From an uncultured Ignavibacteriota bacterium (GTDB lineage: Bacteria; Bacteroidota; Ignavibacteria; UBA10030; UBA8401), in the NCBI GenBank assembly GCA_903861125.1, contig CAIOTF010000042.1, forward strand, positions 124,001 to 188,000: a stretch of DNA of 64,000 bases, read 5' to 3'. Positions 45,872 through 56,001 of this stretch are shown in pieces. Position 1 is the stretch's first letter, and every line of letters starts with the position of its first letter. The notes beneath the pieces were generated by a model. That model was not told the origin of the DNA and did no database searches. It saw only the letters and a program-made list of their open reading frames with translations. Both the position numbers and the translations under genes were made by a program.

Positions 45872-47845
45872 TTATAATACAGTAAATCCGATTTTTTTTA
45901 GATATTCAAACGTAGGATCATAATATTCCGCTTTTCTTGTAGGATCTTCATTGTCTCCTTCAGGAACTACTATTACCATTCCCTGTCTAGCTCGAGTCAA
46001 AAGCACTCGATAAGCATTTTTTTGATAATTTTTACGTTCTTCACTTTTTATGTTATTCCAGCGATTACCTCGAAATGATTTATTAATCCATCCATTTTTC
46101 CCATACCTGAAGTCTGCATCCCAAGTAATACAAGCCCAATCAAGTTCTAATCCTTGCACGGCGAATTCTGTTGCAACATCTTCAAGATAATATGATGAAC
46201 GCACATCATCTTTTTCGTTTAAGAACCAATTAACTGGTTTCATGGGGGATTTTACATCAATTGCATGCGGCTTTAATCGTTCAGCTTGAGAAGATACAAC
46301 GATGCCATAACGTTCCGTACCACGAGATTGCCTTTTTAGCCATTGTTTTGCTTTAAGAAGATTTCTTGTAATAACGATTGGGTATTTGTTTTTAAGATTT
46401 GTAAATGTTTTACTTGCCTCGATATTCTCAAGATCAAGAAGTTGCTTAACCAATAATGATACATTCTCCGCACGGAAAGAACGCATTGAAACTGAAAGAT
46501 GTAAATCACTATTTGGAACTATTTGTGATTGAGATTTTATTTCACTCATTATCTTCCCTGCACCATATTCGCTATCATCAAGATGAGGAGAGAGATATAT
46601 TTTCCAGTTTGGAAATGAACGATTCAATGATTCAATCCATTCACTAATTCCAGCTTCACCAGTATTAATTTCCTGGCCTCCTCCAACTAAACAAACAATT
46701 ACGGCCCAATCTCTATGCCGATCTAAACAAGAAATTAAATATTCTGGCTCGGATTGATTGAAATTTGATATCTTTTTTTTCCGTTGCATGAAGTTTCTTG
46801 TTTGTTGCACATTCCATGCTCGTTGAGCTTCGTCAAATATTGCTACGTGATCACTAGGAGGTGTTTTATCAATAAGATAAGCATCTCGATAATTATGGAC
46901 GTTCTGAATAAACATGCTCACTTCACTCAGCGCAACTTTCTTTGTTATCCTTCGATTTTGCATTTTTTCGCTTTTGACTTTATCTCTAGCCAATGCCTCT
47001 CTGAGTATAGAAACAAGGGGAGCATTGCCAGAGAGATAAACGCTATGCAATCCACTTTTACTATTGACATGTTTAGTGGCAATATTTAGACCAACTAAGG
47101 TTTTACCAGATCCAGGGACTCCTGTGACAAAACAAATTGATTTTTGCAAATTCGACTTTGAAAAATTAATTACATCAGATATCGCTTGCGAAGTTAAAGT
47201 AAGGTTTTTATCACTTGCATCTTTTCGTGATATATCTTCAACTGAATGGTTTTTATATAGTGACATTGCCGCTTCAATAATTGTTGGAGTAGGGCAATAT
47301 CTACCACTGCCCCAATGTTTTGGATCAACAATATCACCTGACGTTGAGTGTAAAACACTATTTATTACATCCCCTAGCATCTCCAAATTGCATTTAATCG
47401 GGAAAAGTAACTTATCGTTTTGTGGAGTAACTTCAATAATTGCAGCAGAAAGCTTTGCTTTTGAAGCAATAAGTATAGGTGCAATAAACTGATTATGACT
47501 TGGTTCGTGAAAATTTTTTAAGTCTAATGCATAATCAAAGACCTGATCAATTGCAGAGGTTAAATATTCTTTTTCTCCCATCTTAAATTCAAGAACAAAT
47601 ATTACCGAACCAATAATGACGACAGTATCAATTCGTTTTCCCATCCGTGGAATAGAGTATTCAAAATATATTGTTCCAGAAAATAACTTTAATGTTTCTT
47701 TTAATATTTCAATTTCTTCCGACCATGAGTCCATCTGAGTAGGTTCAGTTGAGAATTCATTATTGGATGCAATAATACCTATGATCTCATTAGAACTGGT
47801 CCTTCTGAAATTATCTAGCGAATCAGAATAATATTCTCTTTTCAT
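45872..47845 (-). CDS. DUF2075 family nuclease-helicase (PD-(D/E)XK-like N-domain plus SF1-type helicase)
   Basis: The 657-residue protein has two parts. Residues about 1-170 resemble a PD-(D/E)XK nuclease: RIDTVVI with Asp73, then VLEFKMG with Glu86-x-Lys88. Residues about 230-657 form a DUF2075 helicase-type ATPase: Walker A GVPGSGKT at 242-249, Walker [10 protein letters not shown] at 336-344, the [18 protein letters not shown] motif at 386-403, a late [17 protein letters not shown] motif, and [14 protein letters not shown] as the arginine finger motif. The gene is clearly AT-richer than its neighbours, with many A/T third positions, and has no operon partner, which suggests horizontal transfer. 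A role in phage defence or DNA repair is inference. Confidence 0.85.
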   Translation of the reverse strand: MKREYYSDSLDNFRRTSSNEIIGIIASNNEFSTEPTQMDSWSEEIEILKETLKLFSGTIYFEYSIPRMGKRIDTVVIIGSVIFVLEFKMGEKEYLTSAIDQVFDYALDLKNFHEPSHNQFIAPILIASKAKLSAAIIEVTPQNDKLLFPIKCNLEMLGDVINSVLHSTSGDIVDPKHWGSGRYCPTPTIIEAAMSLYKNHSVEDISRKDASDKNLTLTSQAISDVINFSKSNLQKSICFVTGVPGSGKTLVGLNIATKHVNSKSGLHSVYLSGNAPLVSILREALARDKVKSEKMQNRRITKKVALSEVSMFIQNVHNYRDAYLIDKTPPSDHVAIFDEAQRAWNVQQTRNFMQRKKKISNFNQSEPEYLISCLDRHRDWAVIVCLVGGGQEINTGEAGISEWIESLNRSFPNWKIYLSPHLDDSEYGAGKIMSEIKSQSQIVPNSDLHLSVSMRSFRAENVSLLVKQLLDLENIEASKTFTNLKNKYPIVITRNLLKAKQWLKRQSRGTERYGIVVSSQAERLKPHAIDVKSPMKPVNWFLNEKDDVRSSYYLEDVATEFAVQGLELDWACITWDADFRYGKNGWINKSFRGNRWNNIKSEERKNYQKNAYRVLLTRARQGMVIVVPEGDNEDPTRKAEYYDPTFEYLKKIGFTVL

Positions 47846-47853
47846 AATATTTT

Positions 47854-48738
47854 TTATTTCTGCCCCTTCTTAAACGCTTCTTCAGATATTTCCTGTTCCT
47901 CGTCCCGTGAGTAACCTGGACAGAGAGAAAGATCATTCAAAAGCATCTTGCTGTGTTCAATGTCAATCTTGTCGGTACGCAGGCGGAGCGGCAATGTAGA
48001 AACCTTCTGGAGCAGTTCTTTGCCTGCTTCAATATCCTTTTTGTTATCGTTATCCAGTCCGCGGGTGATCAGCGCTACGCCGTACTCCTTCACGATCTCG
48101 ATGCGAGTGGGATCAAGTTCAATTGCTTTTTTGCAGTATTGCACTGCTTTATCCAGGTCCCCGCTGATACCGAAAGTCCATTTCAGCAGAAAAAATGAGG
48201 GGCAGAGCCTGTAATAGACACCGAGTGCGATATTCGCCGATGCTTCCAGATTTTCTCCGTTCGGTGTAACATAATCCGAATGCCGGCTGACGGCAACAAG
48301 CCAGTCCTGCTCGATCTGTTTCGCGGAAAAGAGTGACGAGAGAATCCCTTTGGTGGTAGACATTCGCGCATTGGCGAGTCCGCGCATAAAATAACATTCC
48401 CCTTTGTCCGGCGCCGCTTTCATCCCCTCTTCGGCAATGCCGACCATTTTTGCATAGATATCGAGCTTCCACTGCTTTTCGTCGGACTTCTTCACATCAA
48501 GTTTCTCGGCGATCTCGTAATAGTCCAGACAGATCATTGCACGAACAAGATGATCGTTCGGTTTATACTTCAGCGCCTCACGGCAGCTCTTTATGGATTC
48601 TTCAAATTCGTACTTCCCCAGTTGTTCATCCGCTTTTTTAAAATAGCTATTGTACTGTTCTTCTGCATTCGGACCGCTTTGAGCCGAGAGAATTGTTGCA
48701 AAGAAGAAGAGCGCAAAGAAAACGATGGATGATCTCAT
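47854..48738 (-). CDS. Exported TPR-repeat protein
   Basis: The start at 48738 is chosen because it begins the signal peptide [19 protein letters not shown] with AAAGG just upstream; the frame is open to 48813 without support. The 294-residue product has tetratricopeptide-type repeats: [35 protein letters not shown] style units and a later [29 protein letters not shown]. The protein probably scaffolds interactions in the periplasm. It precedes the nuclease-helicase on the same strand by eight bases, but its composition is that of the rest of the genome. Confidence 0.82.
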   Translation of the reverse strand: MRSSIVFFALFFFATILSAQSGPNAEEQYNSYFKKADEQLGKYEFEESIKSCREALKYKPNDHLVRAMICLDYYEIAEKLDVKKSDEKQWKLDIYAKMVGIAEEGMKAAPDKGECYFMRGLANARMSTTKGILSSLFSAKQIEQDWLVAVSRHSDYVTPNGENLEASANIALGVYYRLCPSFFLLKWTFGISGDLDKAVQYCKKAIELDPTRIEIVKEYGVALITRGLDNDNKKDIEAGKELLQKVSTLPLRLRTDKIDIEHSKMLLNDLSLCPGYSRDEEQEISEEAFKKGQK

Positions 48739-48821
48739 TGAAACCTTTGATGTGTGAATAAAATGTTCTGATGAATATGGAGAATTGGAATTATTGATGC
48801 AATGGAAAAGCAATCATGTTT

Positions 48822-48973
48822 GACATTTATATAATCTCACATCAATGTCATTCCCAGGTGCGTAGCAACGAGAAATCTCGATTTTCAACCCAAAAAGAAG
48901 AACAAGATTCTTCGCTTGCCCCTTCGGGGCTTCGCTCAGAATGAAAATAGACAACATATTTTTCAGGTGTCAC
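48822..48973. repeat. Palindromic repeat, family 2, copy B (extended)
   Basis: In the 345-base gap between the TPR gene and the GH92 gene, which holds no gene. AATCTCACATCAATGTCATT (48833-48852) is identical to copy A at 42673, and the right end ATTTTTCAGGTGTCAC (48958-48973) differs from copy A by one base. Between them about 100 bases are inserted, including the stem GCCCC-TTC-GGGGC and the sequence AGATTCTTCGCTT, absent from copy A. Confidence 0.75.
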
Positions 48974-49083
48974 TTTTTATATTTTCGAATATTAGATATT
49001 TCGAAAGAGGGTTGGATTAGATTTTGCCTTCCTGCGTATTAATCTCTATTTTCATCATCATCTCTTAATTGACAGGCAGGATC

Positions 49084-51363
49084 ATGAAACGATTGTTCCT
49101 TTTCCCTCTTCTATCAGTATTTATTTTTGCCCAAACAAACTACATTCAATACGTGAAGCCACTCACCGGCACGCAAAGAATGGGACACACGTTTCCCGGT
49201 GCGGCGGTTCCGTTCGGCGCAGTGCAGCTCAGTCCGGACACGGATACGCTCGGCTACGAGAAGAACGGCAAATATCAGGCGGAAGTGTATCAATACTGTT
49301 CCGGTTATCAATATGAAGACCGTACGATCGTTGGATTTTCGCACACGCATTTCAGCGGTACGGGGCATTCCGACCTCGGCGATTTCCTTATCATGCCGAC
49401 AACCGGAACATTGCAGTTGAATCCCGGCACCGCCGATCATCCGGAGAACGGTTACCGGTCGCGATATTCCCATGCGAACGAAACGGCAGAGCCGGCGTAT
49501 TACAAAGTGAAACTGGACGACCACAATATTACCGCCGAAATGACAACCACCACGCGCGTTGGATTCCATCAATACACGTTTCCACAATCGGACTCGGCCC
49601 ATATCATCCTCGATCTGATGCACGGCATCTATAATTATGACGGAAAGAATGTCTGGATATTTGTCCGCGTGGAAAACGATACGCTTGTCACCGGATTCCG
49701 CCAGACCAACGGCTGGGGACGCACGCGCACGGTCTATTTTGCCATGGCGTTCAGCAAACCGTTCACATCGTACGGTCACGCAAAATATGATACATCCATA
49801 TACCGCGGATTCTGGAAGAAATTCGATGTCAGAACGAATTTTCCGGAGATGGCGGGAAAGAACATCAGAGCATATTTCAACTTCTCCACATATGAGAATG
49901 AGAAGATCAAAATAAAATTCGCGCTATCTCCTGTAAGCACCGAAGGTGCATTGCAGAATCTCGTCGCCGAAATACCGGATTGGAATTTTGAACGGGTGAA
50001 GAATGAAAGTCAGCAATTATGGAACGTTGAACTGGGAAAAGTAAATGTAGAAATGCTGACGCAGAAGGATATGGAGACATTCTACACGTCGCTCTATCAT
50101 ACGCTGCTCGGTCCAACAGTTTATATGGATGTAGACGGCAGGTACAAAGGGATTGATCAGAATATCCATCAAGCGGACGGTTTTGTAAACTACACAACAT
50201 TCTCGCTTTGGGATACATACCGTGCGCTTCATCCATTGTTCAACATCATCCAACCGAAACGAAACGGCGATATGATCCGCTCCATGCTTGCACATTACGA
50301 TCAGAGCGTTCATCACATGCTTCCGGTCTGGTCACACTACGCTAACGAAAACTGGTGCATGATCGGCTACCACAGCGTCTCCGTAATAGCCGATGCGGTG
50401 GTAAAAGGAAATATTCCGTTCGATGCGGTAAAGGGACTTGAGGCGTGTGTTACCACGGCAAAACAAAAATATTATGATGGATTGGAATATTACATGCAGA
50501 CAGGTTATGTGCCGGAGGATAAGAATTCTTCTTCCGTTTCCAAAACGCTGGAATATGCATACGACGACTGGGCGATCGCACAGATGGCAAAGAAACTTGG
50601 AAATGAAAAAGTGTATGCTGAATTCATTAAACGATCGGAGAATTTTAACAATGCCTTCGATCCTTCCATAGGATTCATGCGTCCGAAGATGAGCGACGGA
50701 ACGTTCCGGAAGAACTTCAGCACGCTGGAGACCGACGGGCAAGGATTCATCGAAGGGAATTCGTGGAATTATACGCTGTATGTTCCGCACAATGTTCCTC
50801 AACTTGTTCAACTGATCGGCGGGAACAAGCGGTTCTCGTATTATCTCGATTCGCTCTTTACGATGCATCTTCCGGACGAATTCTTTGCCCACAACGAGGA
50901 TATTACTCGCGAAGGGATCATCGGAAATTACGTTCACGGCAACGAACCGTCGCACCATGTGCCGTATCTCTATAATTGGATCGGCGAACCATGGAAGACG
51001 CAAGAAAAAGTGAGGATGATCCTTGATACAAAATATTCCAACACGCCGGACGGGCTAAGCGGCAACGATGACTGCGGCCAGATGTCCGCATGGTACATCT
51101 TCAGTGCACTCGGTTTCTATCCCGTTGCACCTGGTTCGGACCGGTATTCCATCGGAAGTCCTCTGGTGCGATCGGCAGTAATTCATCTGGAAAATGGAAA
51201 GACGATCTCGATCGAAGCGAAGAACCAAACCGCAAAGAATGTGTACGTGCAGAATATTTTGCTGAACGGAAAAGTGTGGAAGGAAAATTATTTTATCCAT
51301 TCCAATCTGATGAGCGGCGCGGCGATTGTGTTCGAGATGGGAGCGAAACCGAAGAAGAGATAG
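49084..51363 (+). CDS. GH92 family alpha-mannosidase, exported
   Basis: The start at 49084 is chosen because it opens a signal peptide (MKRLFLFPLLSVFIFAQ) with AGG upstream; the frame also opens at 49069. The 759-residue product has the N-terminal beta-sandwich start YVKPLTGTQRMGHTFPGAAVPFGAVQLSPDT, FSHTHFSGTGHSDLGDF, the (alpha/alpha)6 domain with FSLWDTYRALHPLFN, GNEPSHHVPYLYNWIGEPWKT, and the calcium/active-site finish GNDDCGQMSAWYIFSALGFYPVAPG. This is the GH92 layout. It would trim alpha-1,2-linked mannose from glycans outside the cell. It is a single gene on the plus strand. Confidence 0.93.
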   Translation: MKRLFLFPLLSVFIFAQTNYIQYVKPLTGTQRMGHTFPGAAVPFGAVQLSPDTDTLGYEKNGKYQAEVYQYCSGYQYEDRTIVGFSHTHFSGTGHSDLGDFLIMPTTGTLQLNPGTADHPENGYRSRYSHANETAEPAYYKVKLDDHNITAEMTTTTRVGFHQYTFPQSDSAHIILDLMHGIYNYDGKNVWIFVRVENDTLVTGFRQTNGWGRTRTVYFAMAFSKPFTSYGHAKYDTSIYRGFWKKFDVRTNFPEMAGKNIRAYFNFSTYENEKIKIKFALSPVSTEGALQNLVAEIPDWNFERVKNESQQLWNVELGKVNVEMLTQKDMETFYTSLYHTLLGPTVYMDVDGRYKGIDQNIHQADGFVNYTTFSLWDTYRALHPLFNIIQPKRNGDMIRSMLAHYDQSVHHMLPVWSHYANENWCMIGYHSVSVIADAVVKGNIPFDAVKGLEACVTTAKQKYYDGLEYYMQTGYVPEDKNSSSVSKTLEYAYDDWAIAQMAKKLGNEKVYAEFIKRSENFNNAFDPSIGFMRPKMSDGTFRKNFSTLETDGQGFIEGNSWNYTLYVPHNVPQLVQLIGGNKRFSYYLDSLFTMHLPDEFFAHNEDITREGIIGNYVHGNEPSHHVPYLYNWIGEPWKTQEKVRMILDTKYSNTPDGLSGNDDCGQMSAWYIFSALGFYPVAPGSDRYSIGSPLVRSAVIHLENGKTISIEAKNQTAKNVYVQNILLNGKVWKENYFIHSNLMSGAAIVFEMGAKPKKR

Positions 51364-51421
51364 AACTTGATTTTTTTTGTAACCGCACCCTACCCTGCCC
51401 TGAAACGAATCAGAAACTTTT

Positions 51422-52672
51422 TCAGCGTTCCCGAAGCCAGACATTCCGGGCTTCAATCGCGGTATCGGTAAAATCGGAGAACACGCCATCGATACCAAGT
51501 CGATAGTACGCGAGATATTCGTTCACTGCGCTTCCCTTGTAATCTGAAGCGATCCGGCGCGACTCGTTGCGGAATGTATAGGCGTGAACAAATAGACCTG
51601 CCTTGTGAGCTTTTGAGATCAGATCCGTCGGTGTAATCGATGTTCCGTCAGCTTCGTTGATTTTGCCATCACCGTTCACATCCATCAAGTTGCCATCGGT
51701 CCCGACGATCCCCTTGATGCTGATGATATAGCGCTTCCATGGACCGATACCATCTGCATATGTCTTGATCTCCGCAAGGCCGGCCGATGTGACCATGACA
51801 TCGAAATTACGCATGTCACCAGCCTTGGTCCAGTCATATGGACGTTCATACGGAATGGCGTATGTCAATGCCCCTGTTTTCATATTAACGTCATCAGCGT
51901 CGATCAATTGAATCAAAAAAGTTTTTAGCCCCTTGCTTCTCATATACTTGAGGCTGCCGGGTTCAAAAGACTGCACGAAGACCTTCTCAGTTTTGCTATT
52001 CCAGCCAGACGCATCGAGCATTGCAATCAACCTGTCCTCCAGCGACAGACCGAGATTTCGGAAGTAGGTGGGGTTCTTTGTCTCGGGATAGATGCCGATG
52101 GAGCGTCCTGTTTCGCGTCTTTTGGTTTTTAGCAAATCAACCACCTCCTGAAACGTCGGGATTTTGTAGAGACCATTGTATTGCTGCGGCCGCTCCGCGT
52201 CAGTCGATATGGCGCCGAGGTTCTTAATCTCGGAGAGCGTGAAGTCGTTGCAAAACCAACCTGTTTGAGTTTCGCCGTCAACTTGAGTAGTCTTCTTGCG
52301 GTTCGCATATTCAGACCGCGTTGCAACATCAGTGCTAATAGCAAGATTGGGATCGTGGCGGCATATCAACACACTGTCTTTTGTAGAGACCAGATCCATC
52401 TCGATTATATCGGCGCCTAACTCTATTGCGCGGACGTAGGCCTCCAGCGTCTCTTCAGGCAGATATCCCGATGCACCGCGGTGTGCGACCACCAGCGGCG
52501 TCTGACCGTTCAGTGTCGGTATTGAAGAAACTGGCGAGACAACACCGGATTTACCGCAGGCAGCAATACCGAGCATAACGAGAATAATAAATGCAGTGAC
52601 GGCAAGGTGCGGCAGCAAAATATTCGTGGTTGTCAATCGGGAATTCATATCGAATTTAAATTTGTAAAGCAT
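51422..52672 (-). CDS. Glycerophosphodiester phosphodiesterase, lipoprotein, with a calcium-loop insert
   Basis: The 416-residue protein has a hydrophobic N-terminus ending in a lipobox-like GIAACG. The core has VVAHRGASGYLPEETLEAY with the catalytic His-Arg, GADIIEMDLVSTKDSVLICRHDP, and later metal-site strands typical of GlpQ-type phosphodiesterases. Within it lies DVNGDGKINEADGT, a dockerin/EF-hand-like calcium loop. It releases glycerol-3-phosphate from deacylated phospholipids. The start at 52672 lacks a clear ribosome-binding site; an internal ATG at 52648 is an equal candidate and gives a cleaner signal peptide. Confidence 0.88.
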   Translation of the reverse strand: MLYKFKFDMNSRLTTTNILLPHLAVTAFIILVMLGIAACGKSGVVSPVSSIPTLNGQTPLVVAHRGASGYLPEETLEAYVRAIELGADIIEMDLVSTKDSVLICRHDPNLAISTDVATRSEYANRKKTTQVDGETQTGWFCNDFTLSEIKNLGAISTDAERPQQYNGLYKIPTFQEVVDLLKTKRRETGRSIGIYPETKNPTYFRNLGLSLEDRLIAMLDASGWNSKTEKVFVQSFEPGSLKYMRSKGLKTFLIQLIDADDVNMKTGALTYAIPYERPYDWTKAGDMRNFDVMVTSAGLAEIKTYADGIGPWKRYIISIKGIVGTDGNLMDVNGDGKINEADGTSITPTDLISKAHKAGLFVHAYTFRNESRRIASDYKGSAVNEYLAYYRLGIDGVFSDFTDTAIEARNVWLRER

Positions 52673-52796
52673 CGTAACTACTCAGTACCAAAATGAAATG
52701 AAACACGGATTAGACGGATTTGCGCGGAGAGAAACAATAAAATATTTTTGTTACTACTTCGCACCACTTTTTTCCGTGCTGAGCAGTTACCACATT

Positions 52797-53735
52797 CTAT
52801 TTCTTCAGCAACTCTTCGGCAACATCATACGGCGTACGGCTGCGAGTGAGAATCCCGGAGAGTTCCAGTTCCAGTTTTTGTTTGCGTTCCGTGTTCCAGA
52901 ACGTAACGGTGAATTTGTCGCTGATGATCTCTTCAATGCGGGCTTTAAGCTGCCGTGCGCGGCGTTTTTCGAACTCGCCGGATCTCGTAAGATATTCCCG
53001 ATGCCGCGTGGTTTCAGAGGCAATACTATCGATGCCAATCCCTTCACTTGCCGTTGTTTTCACCACATCGGCCATCCACGAATGTTCGTCGTGCGCCCGG
53101 AAGCCGAGGATCATCTTAATGGACATCACCGCCTGGTCCGCACCCGGACGGTCCGATTTGTTCATCACAAAGAAATCGGCAATTTCCATCAATCCCGCCT
53201 TCATCGCTTGAATGCCGTCTCCCGATTCAGGAACGAGCACAACCACGGTTGTATCCGCCGCTCCGGCAATATCCAGTTCGGATTGACCGACGCCTACTGT
53301 TTCAAATAAAATGATATTGAATCCTGCCGCATCAAGTATGTCGGCCGCTTCACGCGTTTTTTTGCTTAGTCCGCCTAACGATCCGCGCGACGCCATGGAT
53401 CGGATGAACACGCCCTCGTCCATTTCCACTTCGCTCATCCGCACACGGTCGCCAAGCAGGGCGCCGCCGGTGAATGGGCTCGTCGGATCAACAGCAATAA
53501 TGCCTACCTTCATCGACTGCGAACGGTAATGCTTGGCAAGTTTGTTCGTCAACGTACTTTTACCTGCTCCGGGCGGACCGGTGATACCGATGCGGTATGC
53601 CTTACCGGTATGAGGATAGAGTGCGGAAAGGAATTGTTCCGCGCCGGCATTCTCATTCTCTACAAACGAGATGGCGCGGGCAATACTTCGTCTGTCGCCG
53701 GAAAGCAGTTTTTGTATGTCGATAGTGTTCGTCAT
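52797..53735 (-). CDS. meaB: Methylmalonyl-CoA mutase-associated GTPase MeaB (ArgK family)
   Basis: The 312-residue G3E-type GTPase has Walker A ITGPPGAGKSTL, VDPTSPFTGGALLGDRVRM and NKSDRPGADQ as the NKxD specificity motif. It protects and loads cobalamin into methylmalonyl-CoA mutase. No mutase gene is in the window, so this is a detached part of a propionyl-CoA pathway. It fits the acyl-CoA dehydrogenase and carboxylase genes that generate branched and odd-chain acyl-CoA. Confidence 0.93.
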   Translation of the reverse strand: MTNTIDIQKLLSGDRRSIARAISFVENENAGAEQFLSALYPHTGKAYRIGITGPPGAGKSTLTNKLAKHYRSQSMKVGIIAVDPTSPFTGGALLGDRVRMSEVEMDEGVFIRSMASRGSLGGLSKKTREAADILDAAGFNIILFETVGVGQSELDIAGAADTTVVVLVPESGDGIQAMKAGLMEIADFFVMNKSDRPGADQAVMSIKMILGFRAHDEHSWMADVVKTTASEGIGIDSIASETTRHREYLTRSGEFEKRRARQLKARIEEIISDKFTVTFWNTERKQKLELELSGILTRSRTPYDVAEELLKK

Positions 53736-53806
53736 TGATCGTTAACAGAATTTCATCCCGAGCTCATGTGTGATAAAGTCGAGCGTGTTTACGGATGAAT
53801 AATGTA

Positions 53807-54727
53807 TTAACCTCTTGCCCGGAAAAATTCCACCGTTTTCTTCAATCCTTCTTCAAGCGTTACGGTCGGTTTCCATCCGAGCACATCACCGATCTTTTTC
53901 GATGAGATCACGCTCCGCATCTGTTCGCCTGCTTTTGCCGCTATATGTTTCTCGTCGCAAACTGATCCGGTAAGTTTTTTTATATGGTGGAACAGCTGAT
54001 TCACGTCCGTTTCGATGCCGGTACCAATGTTGAAGATATCCGATCCTTTGTGCTTCAATCCGAGCAGATTTGCCTGCACAACATCACCGACAAAGACATA
54101 ATCGCGTGTCTGTTTTCCTTCGCCGTTAATGATCGGCTGTTCCCCTTTCAGCATCTTCTGCGTAAAGATGGCTACAACTCCCGCATCGCCGTGCGGATTC
54201 TGGCGCGGACCGTAAATGTTCGCATACCGCAGGATCACGTGTTCGATTCCATACGTCTCTTTATAGAAGAAGAGATATTTTTCGGTCACCAATTTTGTTA
54301 TGCCGTACGGAGAGAGGGGGCGTAGCGGATGCTGTTCGTCGGCCGGGAAATAATCCTGCTCGCCGTAGATGGCACCGCCGGTTGAAGAAAAGAGAACTTT
54401 CTTCAGACCGTATCTTCTTCCGAATTCCATTAAATTAAGAAATCCCAGCACGTTCACCGACGCATCGAATTTCGGATCGGCGACAGAGCGCCGGACATCC
54501 ATTTGAGCAGCAAAGTGGCTCATCACGTCGATCTTCTCATCACGGAAAATATTTTCCACGGCGGGATCCTGAATGTCCATCTTGTACACTTTTGCTTTGG
54601 GATTGACATTTTCCTGTTTTCCGCTTGAAAAGTCATCAAGGATGATGACATTGTGTCCTTCCTTAATGAATGCATCAGCTGCATTCGATCCGATAAAGCC
54701 GGCTCCGCCGGTGACTAAAATGTTCAT
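53807..54727 (-). CDS. NAD-dependent sugar-nucleotide epimerase/dehydratase (GalE-like SDR)
   Basis: The 306-residue extended SDR has the NAD-binding TGGAGFIGSNAAD at the start, the catalytic YGITK, the active-site neighbourhood LFSSTGGAIYG and the sugar region RYANIYGPRQNPHGDAGVVAIF. The length and motifs match short bacterial and archaeal UDP-glucose 4-epimerase-like enzymes; dTDP-glucose dehydratase is less likely. It overlaps the purD stop by four bases, so the two are coupled. Confidence 0.9.
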   Translation of the reverse strand: MNILVTGGAGFIGSNAADAFIKEGHNVIILDDFSSGKQENVNPKAKVYKMDIQDPAVENIFRDEKIDVMSHFAAQMDVRRSVADPKFDASVNVLGFLNLMEFGRRYGLKKVLFSSTGGAIYGEQDYFPADEQHPLRPLSPYGITKLVTEKYLFFYKETYGIEHVILRYANIYGPRQNPHGDAGVVAIFTQKMLKGEQPIINGEGKQTRDYVFVGDVVQANLLGLKHKGSDIFNIGTGIETDVNQLFHHIKKLTGSVCDEKHIAAKAGEQMRSVISSKKIGDVLGWKPTVTLEEGLKKTVEFFRARG

Positions 54728-55998
54728 TGGCGCTGTAATCCTTTCTTTCCTATGTCTGTCCTGTAATAGATGTCTTTATATGAAATTTTTTTGACCGCAT
54801 CATACGCCCGTTCGATCGTATCTTTCAATCCGTAGCCGACTGCGGTAACTCCCAGAACTCTTCCGCCGGAGGTCACTGTTTTTCCGTTCTCATTTCGCGT
54901 CCCTGCATGAAAAACAACGGCATTGTCCGCAGTCTCTTCCAATCCGGTGATCATGTTCCCCGTTTGATATTCATCGGGATATCCGTGTGACGCTAACACG
55001 ATACATACAGCCGATGAATCTTTTAACTTAAGCTCATATGAAGAAACATTTCCGGAAGCACACGCATAGAAAAGATCGAATGCATCGCTTTCAACAAGCG
55101 GCATCACAACCTGCGTTTCGGGATCGCCGAGCCGACAGTTGTATTCGACCACTTTCGGTCCTTCCTTCGTCATCATCAAACCGACGTAGAGACAACCTTT
55201 GTACGGATATCCTTCCGCCGTCATTCCGGCAAGCGTTGGCTTGATGATCGCATCTTCAACTGTTTTCAAAATTTCCTTCGTCACGACCGGTGCCGGTGCA
55301 TACGCACCCATGCCGCCGGTATTCTTTCCGGTATCGCCGTCTCCGATGCGTTTATGGTCCTGCGCGGAAGAAAGAAGAACATACTCCTTTCCGTCACACA
55401 GTACAAAGAGCGACGCTTCTTCGCCGGACATGAACTCTTCAATAACGATATTATTTCCGGCATCTCCGAATACTTTGTCCCGGAAATATTCTTTCAGCGT
55501 GGTTATTGCCTCTTCCGCTGTTTGACAGATCGCAACACCTTTTCCCGCCGCCAATCCGTCCGTTTTGATCACGAACGGAGGCAGGGAGTGTGTTACATAC
55601 TGCACCGCTTTTTCAAATTCCGTTTGATTGAATGTTTGATAGTACGCCGTCGGAATGTTGTGCCGTTTCAGAAAATGTTTTAGGAACATCTTGCTCCCCT
55701 CCACCTGCGCCGCCGCTTTGGACGGACCGAAGATTTTCAATCCCCGGCTTTCGAATAGATCAACGATCCCTTTCACAAGCGGCGTTTCACTTCCGACAAT
55801 CGTAAGATCGATCCTGTTTGTCTCTGCAAACCGTACCAGACTATCGATGTCATCCGCTTTGATGGCAACACACTCAGCTATTCCGGCGATCCCGGCATTT
55901 CCCGGCGCGCAGAATATCTTCGTTACCTTCGGACTCTGTTTCACTTTCCATACGATCGCATGTTCGCGTCCTCCGGAACCAATCACCAGAACATTCAT
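54724..55998 (-). CDS. purD: Phosphoribosylamine--glycine ligase
   Basis: The 424-residue protein is full length for PurD, an ATP-grasp enzyme of purine synthesis. It has MNVLVIGSGGREHAIVWKVK, the ATP-grasp stretch PFVIKTDGLAAGKGVAI and VEYNCRLGDPETQVVMP. It begins three bases after the glycosyltransferase stop and overlaps the epimerase. Other pur genes are absent except guaB at 58.6 kb. Confidence 0.96.
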   Translation of the reverse strand: MNVLVIGSGGREHAIVWKVKQSPKVTKIFCAPGNAGIAGIAECVAIKADDIDSLVRFAETNRIDLTIVGSETPLVKGIVDLFESRGLKIFGPSKAAAQVEGSKMFLKHFLKRHNIPTAYYQTFNQTEFEKAVQYVTHSLPPFVIKTDGLAAGKGVAICQTAEEAITTLKEYFRDKVFGDAGNNIVIEEFMSGEEASLFVLCDGKEYVLLSSAQDHKRIGDGDTGKNTGGMGAYAPAPVVTKEILKTVEDAIIKPTLAGMTAEGYPYKGCLYVGLMMTKEGPKVVEYNCRLGDPETQVVMPLVESDAFDLFYACASGNVSSYELKLKDSSAVCIVLASHGYPDEYQTGNMITGLEETADNAVVFHAGTRNENGKTVTSGGRVLGVTAVGYGLKDTIERAYDAVKKISYKDIYYRTDIGKKGLQRQ

Positions 55999-56001
55999 CG
56001 T

